Shown: piece by piece, positions 36,242-44,964 of the stretch | How the letters are laid out: the number at the start of each line of letters is the position of its first letter | Position numbering within the stretch: position 1 is the first letter of the stretch | Assembly: GCA_028284235.1 (NCBI GenBank) | Contig: JANQSC010000029.1 | Location: 1-64,000, forward strand | Length of the DNA: 64,000 nt | From: Opitutaceae bacterium | GTDB taxonomy: Bacteria > Verrucomicrobiota > Verrucomicrobiia > Opitutales > Opitutaceae | Direction of reading: 5' to 3' | Position numbers and translations under genes: made by a program | The notes under the pieces: model-generated | What the model saw: the letters and a program-made list of their open reading frames with translations, nothing else | The model's database searches: none | What the model was told of the DNA's origin: nothing

Positions 36242-36273
36242 TGTATACCGGCCATATTTACCGCTTTTGTCAA
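36242..36273 (-). promoter_or_regulatory. terS promoter with 20-bp spacer filled by phage operator, site A
   Basis: On the minus strand TTGACA (36273-36268) and TATACA (36247-36242) flank exactly 20 bases holding the dyad site CCGGCCATATTTACCGC (plus-strand reading, 36248-36264). The expected start of transcription falls at about the ATG of terS (36235), which would make the message leaderless. Sites B (38.56 kb) and C (60.75 kb) share the motif. Confidence 0.6.
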
Positions 36274-36847
36274 GATAGCGCCCAGATGCGGAAACCCACG
36301 AGCCGCGACATTTTCCAAATAGATTCCTTGCTGGGGGGTACCCCTGGCTCGCCCTGGTAAGCGAAGATTGGCCCTGTTCGAGTCTCCATGACCTAGCACC
36401 TAGCGAAAGTCGATCAATCCTACGCGATCTCACAGCCTCTAATAGCATGGCCATGCATATCCTGATTGCGGATACAAGACACCGCATTGAGCTCTTGGTA
36501 TGAATCGCACCGACATATTCGGAAGGTACAGCGATCGGCCCGTGTGCGGCGTTTGACGAGCTCTAAACGCATGGTCCTGAGAATCAACCAGATGACGCAG
36601 GATTAGCGAACTCTAGACCAACTCGCGGCTAGGTGGTCAAAATCGTTCTGTCCTTGGATACCCAATACAGATCACACAACGCGATCTAGGTATTAGGGTA
36701 AATACTTTCGAAAACATCCAAAAAAAGGGCGATTTCGTGAATCAATGATGAATAAAACGGGCAATGAGCGTCTTAATTGACCGAATCCATCAGTAAAACG
36801 GCCAAAAACCGCCATTTTCTGATTTGAAAGGAACCCTCAATCAATCA
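36274..36847. other. gene-poor region upstream of terS, candidate cos region
   Basis: No credible gene is seen here. It holds the palindrome GGGGTACCCC at 36335-36344, and a weaker relative of the phage operator near 36797 (CGGCCAAAAACCG). AT-rich sequence runs from 36660 to 36840. In lambda-type phages cos lies just upstream of the small terminase gene, the position of this stretch. No experimental or sequence proof of a cut site exists here. Confidence 0.35.
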
Positions 36848-36851
36848 ATGT

Positions 36852-37106
36852 ATGAGAGCTTTCGATTCGCCAACTCTGATGATTATCGCCCTATCAATAG
36901 TATCGTTTCTCATTGTCACAATCCTAGTTGGTAGGGCAGTGCCAAAGGGCGGCGAGTGGGTTTGCATAGTGCTAGCTCTTACATGCACTGTAACGCTTAA
37001 GCTAAACGGGATCATCCCTTGGGGCTGGTTCTGGGTGCTGTTTCCTCTGTGGGTACTGGTGCCGTTCCTTCTACTAGGGTTATTAATGGCCGTCCTGGAT
37101 AGGTAG
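36852..37106 (+). CDS. small phage membrane protein
   Basis: An 84-residue protein with three hydrophobic segments (about 9-27, 37-55 and 59-82). The stretch LKLNGIIPWGWFWVLFPLW matches the pattern LKLxGxIxWxWxWVLxPLW seen in small phage membrane proteins annotated as Fragile-X-F-associated. It is one of only two plus-strand phage genes and converges on the terminated operon at 37.18 kb. The ribosome binding site is poor (GAAAGGAA is about 18 bases away). A holin-like role is possible but unproven. Confidence 0.6.
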   Translation: MRAFDSPTLMIIALSIVSFLIVTILVGRAVPKGGEWVCIVLALTCTVTLKLNGIIPWGWFWVLFPLWVLVPFLLLGLLMAVLDR

Positions 37107-37126
37107 AGTATCCGATCTGTAGACAC

Positions 37127-37154
37127 AAAAAACGCCACCCTTTGACAGGTGGCG
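37127..37154 (-). terminator. Rho-independent terminator of the 38.5-37.2 kb operon
   Basis: Read on the minus strand, CGCCACC and GGTGGCG form a perfect 7-bp stem with an 8-base loop, followed by TTTTTT. It lies 27 bases after the stop at 37181. Confidence 0.85.
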
Positions 37155-37180
37155 CTATGAGAACAAGGTAAACTGTGTTT

Positions 37181-37435
37181 TTAAGTCAATGCATCCTCAG
37201 GGTATTCAATATCCTCAATCGCAATGTCGATAGCGTTAATTTTACCCTGTTTGTTTCTATTGGGATAGACGCAACCGCCATGTTGGCGCAGGTCATCGAC
37301 TTCGAAGAAACCGCAAGTTTTCTCCTCAAGGTCGACCAATTTTGCGGCTCGCCTAAGGAATGACAATTCCGGTTCGTTTTCGTCCGCTTCTAAATCAATG
37401 TAGATATGTGCGGGTATTGCTAATCTTAGTTTCAT
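37181..37435 (-). CDS. uncharacterised phage protein, 84 residues
   Basis: The ATG at 37435 overlaps the preceding stop as TAATG, so the upstream open extension is not needed. The product is acidic (LEADENEPELSF, AIDIAIEDIEYPEDALT) with no membrane part and no family I know. It is the last gene of a four-gene coupled operon that ends in a strong terminator. Confidence 0.6.
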   Translation of the reverse strand: MKLRLAIPAHIYIDLEADENEPELSFLRRAAKLVDLEEKTCGFFEVDDLRQHGGCVYPNRNKQGKINAIDIAIEDIEYPEDALT

Positions 37436-37740
37436 TAGTTGTTCAATGCTCCTTTCAATAGTTCGATTTCTTTTGACTGCCTGGCGCTCTTGATCACGAG
37501 CGAGATAGTCGCCTGTACTGTGGCAACGCGGATAACTCGATAGCTTAGCTCGCGCCTTGTCAGGCAATCCTCAATCTCGCATTGAAGGTCATCTATCTGC
37601 CTTATAATGAGCTGAGAAAGGTAGTTTTCTGGATCCAACTCCATAAGGTTCTCTGTGGTTTCAAAAAGCGAAGAAAGAACTGTTTGCAATCGCTCTTTAG
37701 TAGCGATCATCTCGCAACGGTAGATTTCAGCTTTAGTCAT
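37435..37740 (-). CDS. uncharacterised helical phage protein, 101 residues
   Basis: Almost entirely helix-forming, with AEIYRCEMIATKERLQTVLS, TTENLMELDPENYLSQLI and RQIDDLQCEIEDCL; a coiled-coil protein is likely. Start and stop overlap both neighbours by one base (TAATG). I recognise no family. Confidence 0.6.
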   Translation of the reverse strand: MTKAEIYRCEMIATKERLQTVLSSLFETTENLMELDPENYLSQLIIRQIDDLQCEIEDCLTRRELSYRVIRVATVQATISLVIKSARQSKEIELLKGALNN

Positions 37741-37982
37741 TATTCGTCATCCTCTCTAATTTCGAGTTCACTTTCTTTGAATACCTCGCCGGCACGGTCT
37801 AGAAAAAGTCTTTCGCCATCCTCTCTTTGAGTTGTAGACGTTTCCCAAAAAACCTCGGTATAATCGAAATCCAGTTCTAGTTTACCATCATCTCCACGCG
37901 AAACGTTAGAGATCTCAGCCCTCGCGAATATCGATTCGTAAGTTCCTAAAATCTCTGTGTTGTTTGGTGAATACAGCTTCAT
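37740..37982 (-). CDS. uncharacterised acidic phage protein, 80 residues
   Basis: An acidic, beta-prone product (MKLYSPNNTEILGTYESIF, GKLELDFDYTEVFWETSTTQ) ending in a Glu-rich helix. It is coupled to the gene before by ATGA and to the gene after by TAATG. The function is unknown. Confidence 0.6.
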   Translation of the reverse strand: MKLYSPNNTEILGTYESIFARAEISNVSRGDDGKLELDFDYTEVFWETSTTQREDGERLFLDRAGEVFKESELEIREDDE

Positions 37983-38548
37983 GACTTACTCCAATCACTT
38001 GCCTGTCCTTTAAGTATGCCCATCTCGCAAGCGATACGGATCCAAACAGTATCGAGAGAAATCGATTGCCCGGTTCCACAACGGCCCCAAATGGTCATTC
38101 CCATGAATTCGCCGGTGATCTCGCCATAGCTGGCAAGCTTGGCCTCTGCCCAACTCGATATGAGCCAATGTTCGTAAGCCTCGTTTGGCTGCTCCTGCTC
38201 GCTTTCAAGTTCGTCCTTTTCAGACTCCATACGCTCTAATTCGTTTTCTAGCTTTTCGTATTTTTCTTGTTCGGATTCCGACAATTCGAATAGTTCATCC
38301 AATTTGTATTTGTCGTTTTCGATTCTCTCGATTTCCTCCTCTAGTCCTTCAATAGCGTCTGAATTATCCGGATACTGAACGCATAGCTCTGTAAGTTCAT
38401 CCACATAAGACTCGTTTCTCGCAAGCTCACTTATAAGACAGCTCACACAGTAGAAAACCTCTCGATTCACTAGTTTATCAACTATGCGTTGGTTTTCCGT
38501 AGAATGAATATCTTCACCCGTTTGTTTTATGTATTCTTGAATTTCCAT
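37979..38548 (-). CDS. phage protein with central coiled coil and conserved IWGR-type C terminus
   Basis: A 189-residue protein. The middle (about 68-125) is a strong Glu/Lys coiled coil (GLEEEIERIENDKYKLDE, KYEKLENELERMESEKDE). The C-terminal EAYEHWLISSWAEAKLASYG and MTIWGRCGTGQSISLD match a small domain repeatedly seen in phage and plasmid proteins of unknown function. It heads the four-gene operon and has no ribosome binding site. Operator site B and promoter-like hexamers lie directly before its ATG. Confidence 0.7.
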   Translation of the reverse strand: MEIQEYIKQTGEDIHSTENQRIVDKLVNREVFYCVSCLISELARNESYVDELTELCVQYPDNSDAIEGLEEEIERIENDKYKLDELFELSESEQEKYEKLENELERMESEKDELESEQEQPNEAYEHWLISSWAEAKLASYGEITGEFMGMTIWGRCGTGQSISLDTVWIRIACEMGILKGQASDWSKS

Positions 38549-38551
38549 GTT

Positions 38552-38583
38552 TCAATAATCGGCCAAATTTACCGGTAAAACAA
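38552..38583 (-). promoter_or_regulatory. promoter with long spacer and phage operator, site B
   Basis: On the minus strand TTGTTT (38583-38578) and TATTGA (38557-38552) are 20 bases apart and enclose TCGGCCAAATTTACCGGT (plus-strand reading, 38559-38576). The ATG follows 3 bases after the second hexamer (38548), the same arrangement as at terS. An alternative upstream pair (TTGAAA, TACGTT) would put the site downstream of the promoter. Confidence 0.5.
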
Positions 38584-38856
38584 ACGTATTCGTGTTTTGG
38601 GCACTTTCAAGCACATCAGGGTTTCGACCGATGGACAAATTTGCCTAGGTATGGTAGTCTTAGGGTGGATACCTGAGGGTAAAAAATGCCTACACCTCTA
38701 GTGTTGCTTAATGCGTTTGAAGGCGATTTTCCCAAAATATAGAAATCCCAGCATCAATACATTTTTTGAAAATCGACTTTCAAATTTAGGATTTTTAAAA
38801 CGTCGACTGGGGAACTGAAAAACTCCAATTCCCAGAATGGTTTTCAAATAAGCCGA
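38584..38856 (-). terminator. gap after the tail hub gene with a probable terminator stem
   Basis: No gene is seen here. In minus-strand reading, CTGGGAA (from 38835) pairs with TTCCCCAG (to 38807) with one bulge, and a CGTTTT stretch follows near 38800. This lies 20 bases after the hub gene and would end the long late operon. The rest is AT-rich with runs of A and T. Confidence 0.45.
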
Positions 38857-41800
38857 TCAACTAGGCACACTTCCAAAAATCGGGTTTGTAGGATCAGCTG
38901 GGTGAGCCCTGTCAATGTAAGCATACTTTCCAAAGTCAGGATGCGTCGCGATCTGCGAAGCGAACTTGACCTCCCAATCAGACCCATCCCAAATCTCAAC
39001 CTCGTAAGTTAATCCAACATTTGGAGTTCGTGTGAAGATTCCAGAGTACCCAGGAGCCTGTATCCAGGTTGTGGTATCAAAAGTAATGCGTACGTTCGAA
39101 CCCCAATGATTAATGAATCTAATATCTCCAGCACCGAAGATGCTATTGCTTTCATCCGCGAGCCACAGGTACCGGGGATTACCGCTGCCATCACTGTCTA
39201 GGTTGCTGTGGTACGCAAAGAACTGATCGTCTATTCCTGTAAGACTCACAGAAGCCATCAGCGTCTCAACGGTAGCGATCTCCTTATAGATATCGAAGGT
39301 CGACGACTTCGCCACCTCGTACGGGATCGAAGCAGATGGGAAATAGCTAGACTGCCCAAGCCCGCTGAGCGATTGCTGAGCACCGGTTGCGAGGTAGAAG
39401 TACAAGTCTGCGAAATCATTACTCGCTCCGAAGTAGTCATAGAACCCGATCATGCGCATGTTCAGAGTTCCAATCACTTCAGTTGAGAGTGTCGCTCCAT
39501 CCGTTATTCCGAACGCCGCGTAGTCAAAGTCAACGCGTGCAATTCCAGGCTCAATATTCACTGTCGCAAGAATACCCGAACCATCGTCTTCCGGAGCAGT
39601 GTTGATCGTGATGTTTCCATCAGCGTCGTAGTCCAGCGAGGCCGTGCGACTCGCGATCGTTTCGTCCGCCCCCATTATAACCTTCGCTGTGAAAACACGC
39701 GTGCCGGCTGTTATCGGCTGCTCGAGAACCAATGGACCGTTAGCGCTAACCTCGAGTCGTGCCGAGAGCGAACCCAAAGCCCGTCTGATCACCTTGTAGT
39801 CAACAGTGACATCGGTCCCTTCTATGTTCAGTTTCACCGCAAACGTCGTTTCTGATCCACTCAACACGGACCCGTCATCGAGATAGAACGTATCGAGGCC
39901 CTTCTTAGCCAATCCCGTATTCAGATTTCCAGTCGCAACGTCACCAAGCGACCATTGGTTGCTCGAAGGTCCGGAAGCGACTGCTTCAAACTGACCTGCC
40001 CCTTTGAAAACCTTCACTCGGCAGACCGTTGGACCAAGCGAGCCAACCTCGCCAGCGAGAAGATTCCCCACAGCATCCGAGAACACAGTGACAATCTCAT
40101 TGTCCAGGATGATCGTGATGTCCGTGCTTCCAACCGTAAGCGTGAAGAGCGTCAACTCGTCATACTGGTTTCCGCTCACTTCGCAACCGTAGGTCCTACT
40201 GTCGCCAATATCAGACTGGTCCACCTGCAGAAAAGCGTTGGTTTCTCCAACGATATCGACACGGGTTCCAACCCCATCCCGATAGTACCATTGAAAAGTC
40301 GGGTTGAAGTATCCAGGAGTCAAACACACGAGATTGAAAATATCAGGTGTAGCGATTCCCGTGCTGGGATTGTACACAGAGAATTGAGTATCCGCCTTAA
40401 CAATCACCCTCTGTCGACCGTCAGATACCGATCCTGAGTTAGCGAAAACCGGACCCACTATCGTGCTCTCGTTCTCGTCATCGTCGCCAAGCTGAGCCCA
40501 AAAGTAGCCTGACTTCGGAACGTCGACAAACGACTCCGCGACGAATTCCGTCCTGTTGTACCCTTGTACCGCGGGCTCTTCGATCACCGGGTCATCTGGC
40601 CTGGTAGTCGTTTCCGAGTACCACATTTTGAACCACTCCGTATCCGCGTCCGGAGCGACGAACGTAGCCACAAACCCGTTGTAGATTCCGCCAACCGCGA
40701 ATCCAAGGGGAGCGCCCACGGACAGGTCTGCGAACGAGAAGGAGAACGACGTCACGTTCGCAAGGTCGCGCTCGCCTTCGAAAGACGTGAAAGGCTGCAG
40801 CTTGAAATACCGTGCGATTACGGTCCTCGGAAACTCTTGGTGGTAGAACGTCTCGAGCGTGGACCGCTCAATCACCCACACCTCGTCCGTGTCCGAGTGG
40901 CTCGCCGCAACTGTTCCCCAACGCCCTCTGTTGACGCCCACGGTGTAATTGTCGCTGCCATTGGCTGTGACAGTCCCGATGCTCAAAACCTCGTCATTGA
41001 CGATTAGGAGCAGCTCATCGTTCTCCTGCTGTGCGCTCGACATGCTCTGCAGCTTGTCGATGTCCTCGCCAGTCGCGTCGATGTTCAAAGTCAGGTCCGA
41101 ATCCGCGATCGCCCCATCAAGCGCGCCTCGAAGAGCGTAGCTCTCCTGATTGCCGATGTAGTCGAAACTCGAATCGTCGCCACTGTAGTGGATTTTGAAA
41201 CCTACGCTGTTTGGCGTAACTTTCTCAGCCAGGAACCAGAGAGCCGGCTTTCCTCCTGAAACCGACTTCGGCAATTGAAACACGCGCTTGTTCGCGAGCT
41301 CGCCCGGCTCGGTGTAAGTCGTGGTGACGCGTTCTACTTCCTCCGAAGCGTTGCCCAATTGGAACAAGCCCGGCTCCTGCTCTAGATTGACCTTAGCGAT
41401 GTTCGGATGATCCGTATCGTCAATCCGAACAATTCTCATCGTCACGTCGATCGACAAAGGCGAATAATCGAACTGAATCTGATCACCTTCGCGCCTGCCC
41501 TGCAACGCATCCCGAAAGACCCTCCCCGAGACCCCCCAGCGCATCTGGTTGTGAGTCTGAAGGAACTCCGACAAGTAGCGATCGCCCTGGTGCTCAGTCT
41601 GGAATCCCGACAAGTCTAGCGACGTCGACTCGCCGTATCCAATATCGTCTACCACCGAGCTCGAGTCCGTCGTTACGGTACTCCGCTTCATGTGTCGGCG
41701 ACGATCGCGGAAAGTCGCTGAAGCCTTCGCGTATCGCGTCCGGTCTAAAGGAGAAACAGTAGGCGTGCCAACGAACTCGTGATGAGTCAGAGACGGCAAA

Positions 41801-42717
41801 CTCCCTTCCACAGTCCCGTCATGCTTCGCAAGCCCCGCCTGGAGCATTCCATCGTTCACCCTGACAAAACCGTCGATGTAGGACAGAATGTCGTTTATCA
41901 CGCGCCTCGCCGGCTGCTGCTTGTCGAACTTAGGAGAGACATGCCCGAAGTCGGCAATGTGGCTCGCGTTGTCGAACAATGCAAACGCCTCGTTGAATCG
42001 CGCATCGTCTGAAACCGGGTCCCACTGATCAGCGTCAATGATCGACTCGTCAGACGCCAGACCGGCAAACGGGTCCAACATAACCTCAGAAACACAAGCC
42101 AAAGCGCTCGCCCCCTCGAAACTGTTCACATTGTAGATCCCATCCGGAACGTAGTCGTCATTTGGGGTACGCTCGACCTGCAGCACGATGTTGCCAGGAG
42201 CGTCTTTGCCGATTCCGAAACGAACGCCCTTGCCCACGCAATAAGGGATGTTCTTGTACGCTGGGTGATCGTCCGCGGTACCACTCAAAACGAGCGTATC
42301 CACCGTTTGGGCATCCGTACCCCAATAAACGCGAAAGATCCCATACTCGCCAGTGTCAACCTCAGCGTAAACCGGGTTGGATACATCCCTGAGAATGATG
42401 CCCTCCCACACAATCTGGTCATCGATAATGATCGCGAGCAGCTTGTCGATCGGCCCCAACGCGAAAAAACCTGCGACATCTCCGTAGTTGATATGGTTGG
42501 CCTGGCTATTGCCGCCACCCTTCTTCGCCCCAGACGAAGGGGGAGCCTTTGTCGTGCGATTATACGGCTGGGGTGTGATCCACCTCAGAGCGAACTTGTC
42601 GACGCCCGCAAAGTAAGGAAGAGGAGTATCCTCCTGGCTGGATACAGTTTCATCCGGCTCGATACCAAGCAGGTTCGACTCGTTCGCGCTAGTAACTGGC
42701 TTTACTGAAAAACTCAT
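38857..42717 (-). CDS. phage tail hub / host-specificity protein with Ig-like insert
   Basis: A 1286-residue protein, the last of the tail operon. The N-terminal third has segments typical of central tail hub proteins (GDVAGFFALGPIDKLLAII, YGIFRVYWGTDAQTVDTL, AYKNIPYCVGKGVRFGIG) and a central FDYSPLSIDVTMRIVRID. An Ig-like module at about 775-865 has the paired cysteines and Trp (FQWYYRDG, TYGCEVSG). The C-terminal 350 residues are beta-rich, likely the receptor-binding end. It overlaps the NlpC/P60 gene as ATGA. The order minor tail protein-NlpC-hub is that of gene transfer agents and related siphophages. Confidence 0.85.
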   Translation of the reverse strand: MSFSVKPVTSANESNLLGIEPDETVSSQEDTPLPYFAGVDKFALRWITPQPYNRTTKAPPSSGAKKGGGNSQANHINYGDVAGFFALGPIDKLLAIIIDDQIVWEGIILRDVSNPVYAEVDTGEYGIFRVYWGTDAQTVDTLVLSGTADDHPAYKNIPYCVGKGVRFGIGKDAPGNIVLQVERTPNDDYVPDGIYNVNSFEGASALACVSEVMLDPFAGLASDESIIDADQWDPVSDDARFNEAFALFDNASHIADFGHVSPKFDKQQPARRVINDILSYIDGFVRVNDGMLQAGLAKHDGTVEGSLPSLTHHEFVGTPTVSPLDRTRYAKASATFRDRRRHMKRSTVTTDSSSVVDDIGYGESTSLDLSGFQTEHQGDRYLSEFLQTHNQMRWGVSGRVFRDALQGRREGDQIQFDYSPLSIDVTMRIVRIDDTDHPNIAKVNLEQEPGLFQLGNASEEVERVTTTYTEPGELANKRVFQLPKSVSGGKPALWFLAEKVTPNSVGFKIHYSGDDSSFDYIGNQESYALRGALDGAIADSDLTLNIDATGEDIDKLQSMSSAQQENDELLLIVNDEVLSIGTVTANGSDNYTVGVNRGRWGTVAASHSDTDEVWVIERSTLETFYHQEFPRTVIARYFKLQPFTSFEGERDLANVTSFSFSFADLSVGAPLGFAVGGIYNGFVATFVAPDADTEWFKMWYSETTTRPDDPVIEEPAVQGYNRTEFVAESFVDVPKSGYFWAQLGDDDENESTIVGPVFANSGSVSDGRQRVIVKADTQFSVYNPSTGIATPDIFNLVCLTPGYFNPTFQWYYRDGVGTRVDIVGETNAFLQVDQSDIGDSRTYGCEVSGNQYDELTLFTLTVGSTDITIILDNEIVTVFSDAVGNLLAGEVGSLGPTVCRVKVFKGAGQFEAVASGPSSNQWSLGDVATGNLNTGLAKKGLDTFYLDDGSVLSGSETTFAVKLNIEGTDVTVDYKVIRRALGSLSARLEVSANGPLVLEQPITAGTRVFTAKVIMGADETIASRTASLDYDADGNITINTAPEDDGSGILATVNIEPGIARVDFDYAAFGITDGATLSTEVIGTLNMRMIGFYDYFGASNDFADLYFYLATGAQQSLSGLGQSSYFPSASIPYEVAKSSTFDIYKEIATVETLMASVSLTGIDDQFFAYHSNLDSDGSGNPRYLWLADESNSIFGAGDIRFINHWGSNVRITFDTTTWIQAPGYSGIFTRTPNVGLTYEVEIWDGSDWEVKFASQIATHPDFGKYAYIDRAHPADPTNPIFGSVPS

Positions 42718-43187
42718 TGCTCTATCGGCCTGAAGATTCTACCGAGCTCCAGCCCGTATGTACTCCCGTTCATGTGGCTTTCGATTACTCCCCTTCTCTG
42801 CATCGCGTGTACGAACATGCCCGGCCTGTGAACAACGCCCGCGTGGTGGATGCACTTGCCTTTGGGGATCAGGCCAAGCAGATCACCCACCAACACGGGC
42901 GCGTCACTTTCCAGAACAAGGAAGCAATTCTTGTAATACGTTTCGATGAAATCTTCCAACAAGCTGTTCGCATTGTGCTTGTGCCAGTCGATCTTGTATT
43001 CAGGGAGTGGATGCTTCTCCGGAATCACTCCCTCCGAAAAGTAAATCTCCTGGACGAGACTCACGCAGTCGACTCCCCCACCAGGGCCTTTCGCCCGCGA
43101 ACCCTTGTGAAACGGCGTTTTCAGCCAACTCTTGCATTCCCGCTCGAGTCCCTCCAACCGGCTTTCGATTGAATAGAAAGGCGTCAC
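42714..43187 (-). CDS. NlpC/P60-type tail peptidase
   Basis: A 157-residue protein with GGGVDCVSLVQEIY (catalytic Cys) and IHHAGVVHRPGMFVHAM (catalytic His region), the NlpC/P60 arrangement of phage tail-tip cell-wall peptidases. The GTG start overlaps the previous stop as TAGTG. It probably opens peptidoglycan during DNA entry. No separate endolysin is recognisable in the window. Confidence 0.85.
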   Translation of the reverse strand: MTPFYSIESRLEGLERECKSWLKTPFHKGSRAKGPGGGVDCVSLVQEIYFSEGVIPEKHPLPEYKIDWHKHNANSLLEDFIETYYKNCFLVLESDAPVLVGDLLGLIPKGKCIHHAGVVHRPGMFVHAMQRRGVIESHMNGSTYGLELGRIFRPIEQ

Positions 43188-44962
43188 TACTTCTTGCCTC
43201 CCCCTTCAATCTGCGGCTGCTGTACAGCTAGATTCACCTCAGGCGTAAACGGCGCATTCCCAAACCGGTCCTTGTTGTTGTACCGTGTGCAACCGCCCGT
43301 GTAGCGCTTGTCACACCCAGGCCAGAAGTCGACTGCGGCAGAAACCCCATTGTGAATCAAAGGACGGTCTATCTCGAGAATCTGCGTTCCACTTCCAAGC
43401 GTGGATCCAATAATGTTCCGACGCTCGAACGTCAGCCCGTCGCTTATATGCAACTTGCCCCTCTCGAAATACCCGTCAGCGTCGCCAGCTGCGGTCGTAA
43501 GTGTCACAGTGAGCCCGTCGCTCGAGATTGAATCGATCGTTCCCGTCTCCAAATGATCGTTCAAGTTCACGCCGCATGGCACCGAACCGAATACCCAGTT
43601 GCACACATGCCCCTGCCTGAAGCGCGGAAACGGGCTGTCCAGAATCCCACCCAGGAAACTCCCATGGGCAGTCAATTCGCGACTACGCGCATCCACGCCA
43701 TTGATACGGCCAGAGTGGATTATCTCAGTATCTTCGAGATCGTTTAAGGGAGCCTCTTTCACAGTCACTTTCAACTGAGCGTCCGGCTGGTACGGGATAA
43801 AGAGCATCAACGGACTACCCGAGAATTCATGGCTCTGGATCTTGAAGGGGCGATGCGTCAACTTAAGGTCTCGAGCATTGGATCCAACCATCTCAAACGG
43901 TCCCGGCGTCCAGGTCGATTCAGTGTTGGTCAATGAAGCTTCGTGGTCGGTGTAATACCACTCCACAGGAGTCGGCGACATGTACTCGAACTTGAAAAGC
44001 CTGACCTTCTTCTGAATCTCGAATTCGGCTGAGCTCGAGCTTTCCCATGGAAGCGTCACCAAACGCAGCTGGCAGTTGACCGCCTTCCTATTGATATACG
44101 TGAAGTCCAGATTCTCACTGTCGAATCGGCTTTGAAAACCATGCGGTGCGTCAGCAGTAGAATCCCCTGGCGCAAACCAAGCCGGCGCGTCGAACGATGT
44201 AACCCGCCCCTGCTTCGTGTGCCAGAAATCCAGAAGCGTTCCAATGTCGTCTTCAATCAGAGTGAAGCCCGCTCCGCGCTCGTATCGGTAACTCCATTCC
44301 TGACCGTCAATCTGCTTCTGCCGCATCTCGGCAACCTGAATGCGCCTAATTTGATTCTTGGATACCTCCACCGGATTTGAAACCCAACTCGGCACCAACG
44401 TCGACGGCCAATCAGTGTCGCTCGTGAACTCGTTGGGCTCGATACGGTGGGAGTAAGGGCAATCCTCCTCGATCGTCAGCCGCAAAGTGCCATGCGTCTC
44501 GTTGATCGCCTTGAATCTAGGCTCGACAAGTAGCTTGCCGAACATGACCGGAGCGAGCTCAGTATAAGTCGGACTCCCTGGTATCGAATCCGCTGCGTAC
44601 ACGGCCCCTCCGGTTCCTTCAGTGAAGTTTGCCACATACTGAGTGTCGTAGCGCCTGTTCGACTCGTATTCGGCATTCAGCCAAGCGTCAGGCCATAGCG
44701 GAACCGCCAGCAGATAGTCTTCCTCGAGCCCGCCTATCAAGTTTCGCATCTCCTCAGCTTCGTCCTCGGTCATCAGCATGTCGAAGCTCTGCGTCAGGAT
44801 CATCGACACTCGCCTAGGGCTGCGTCGCTCCTTCCCGCTTTCCGAATCGTCGACCCGACTCAAATAGCGATGCTGGATTCGAACCCCGTTCGACCAGTCC
44901 GCTTTAAACGTGAGCAGCTTCGCACTCAATGCACCTGCTGTAATTTCGAATACGTTGGCCAT
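43187..44962 (-). CDS. minor tail protein, DUF2460/BR0599-like fusion
   Basis: A 591-residue protein. The N-terminal about 190 residues have the baseplate-hub style of DUF2460-type proteins. The C-terminal part (about 390-585) matches the BR0599 family of tail proteins, with HVCNWVFGSVPCGVNLND, VDFWPGCDKRYTGGCTRYNNKDRFGN and four conserved cysteines that may bind an iron-sulfur cluster, as in the related gene transfer agent protein. The ATG at 44962 follows the tape measure stop by 2 bases. The fusion of two tail-tip modules is inferred. Confidence 0.8.
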   Translation of the reverse strand: MANVFEITAGALSAKLLTFKADWSNGVRIQHRYLSRVDDSESGKERRSPRRVSMILTQSFDMLMTEDEAEEMRNLIGGLEEDYLLAVPLWPDAWLNAEYESNRRYDTQYVANFTEGTGGAVYAADSIPGSPTYTELAPVMFGKLLVEPRFKAINETHGTLRLTIEEDCPYSHRIEPNEFTSDTDWPSTLVPSWVSNPVEVSKNQIRRIQVAEMRQKQIDGQEWSYRYERGAGFTLIEDDIGTLLDFWHTKQGRVTSFDAPAWFAPGDSTADAPHGFQSRFDSENLDFTYINRKAVNCQLRLVTLPWESSSSAEFEIQKKVRLFKFEYMSPTPVEWYYTDHEASLTNTESTWTPGPFEMVGSNARDLKLTHRPFKIQSHEFSGSPLMLFIPYQPDAQLKVTVKEAPLNDLEDTEIIHSGRINGVDARSRELTAHGSFLGGILDSPFPRFRQGHVCNWVFGSVPCGVNLNDHLETGTIDSISSDGLTVTLTTAAGDADGYFERGKLHISDGLTFERRNIIGSTLGSGTQILEIDRPLIHNGVSAAVDFWPGCDKRYTGGCTRYNNKDRFGNAPFTPEVNLAVQQPQIEGGGKK

Positions 44963-44964
44963 AG

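Noticed and set aside
36488..36600. Possible short gene before terS (ATG 36499)
   Set aside because: The frame closes after 18 codons.
42714..43187. Free phage endolysin
   Set aside because: The NlpC/P60 protein sits between minor tail protein and hub genes, so it is a tail-tip peptidase rather than a lysis enzyme.
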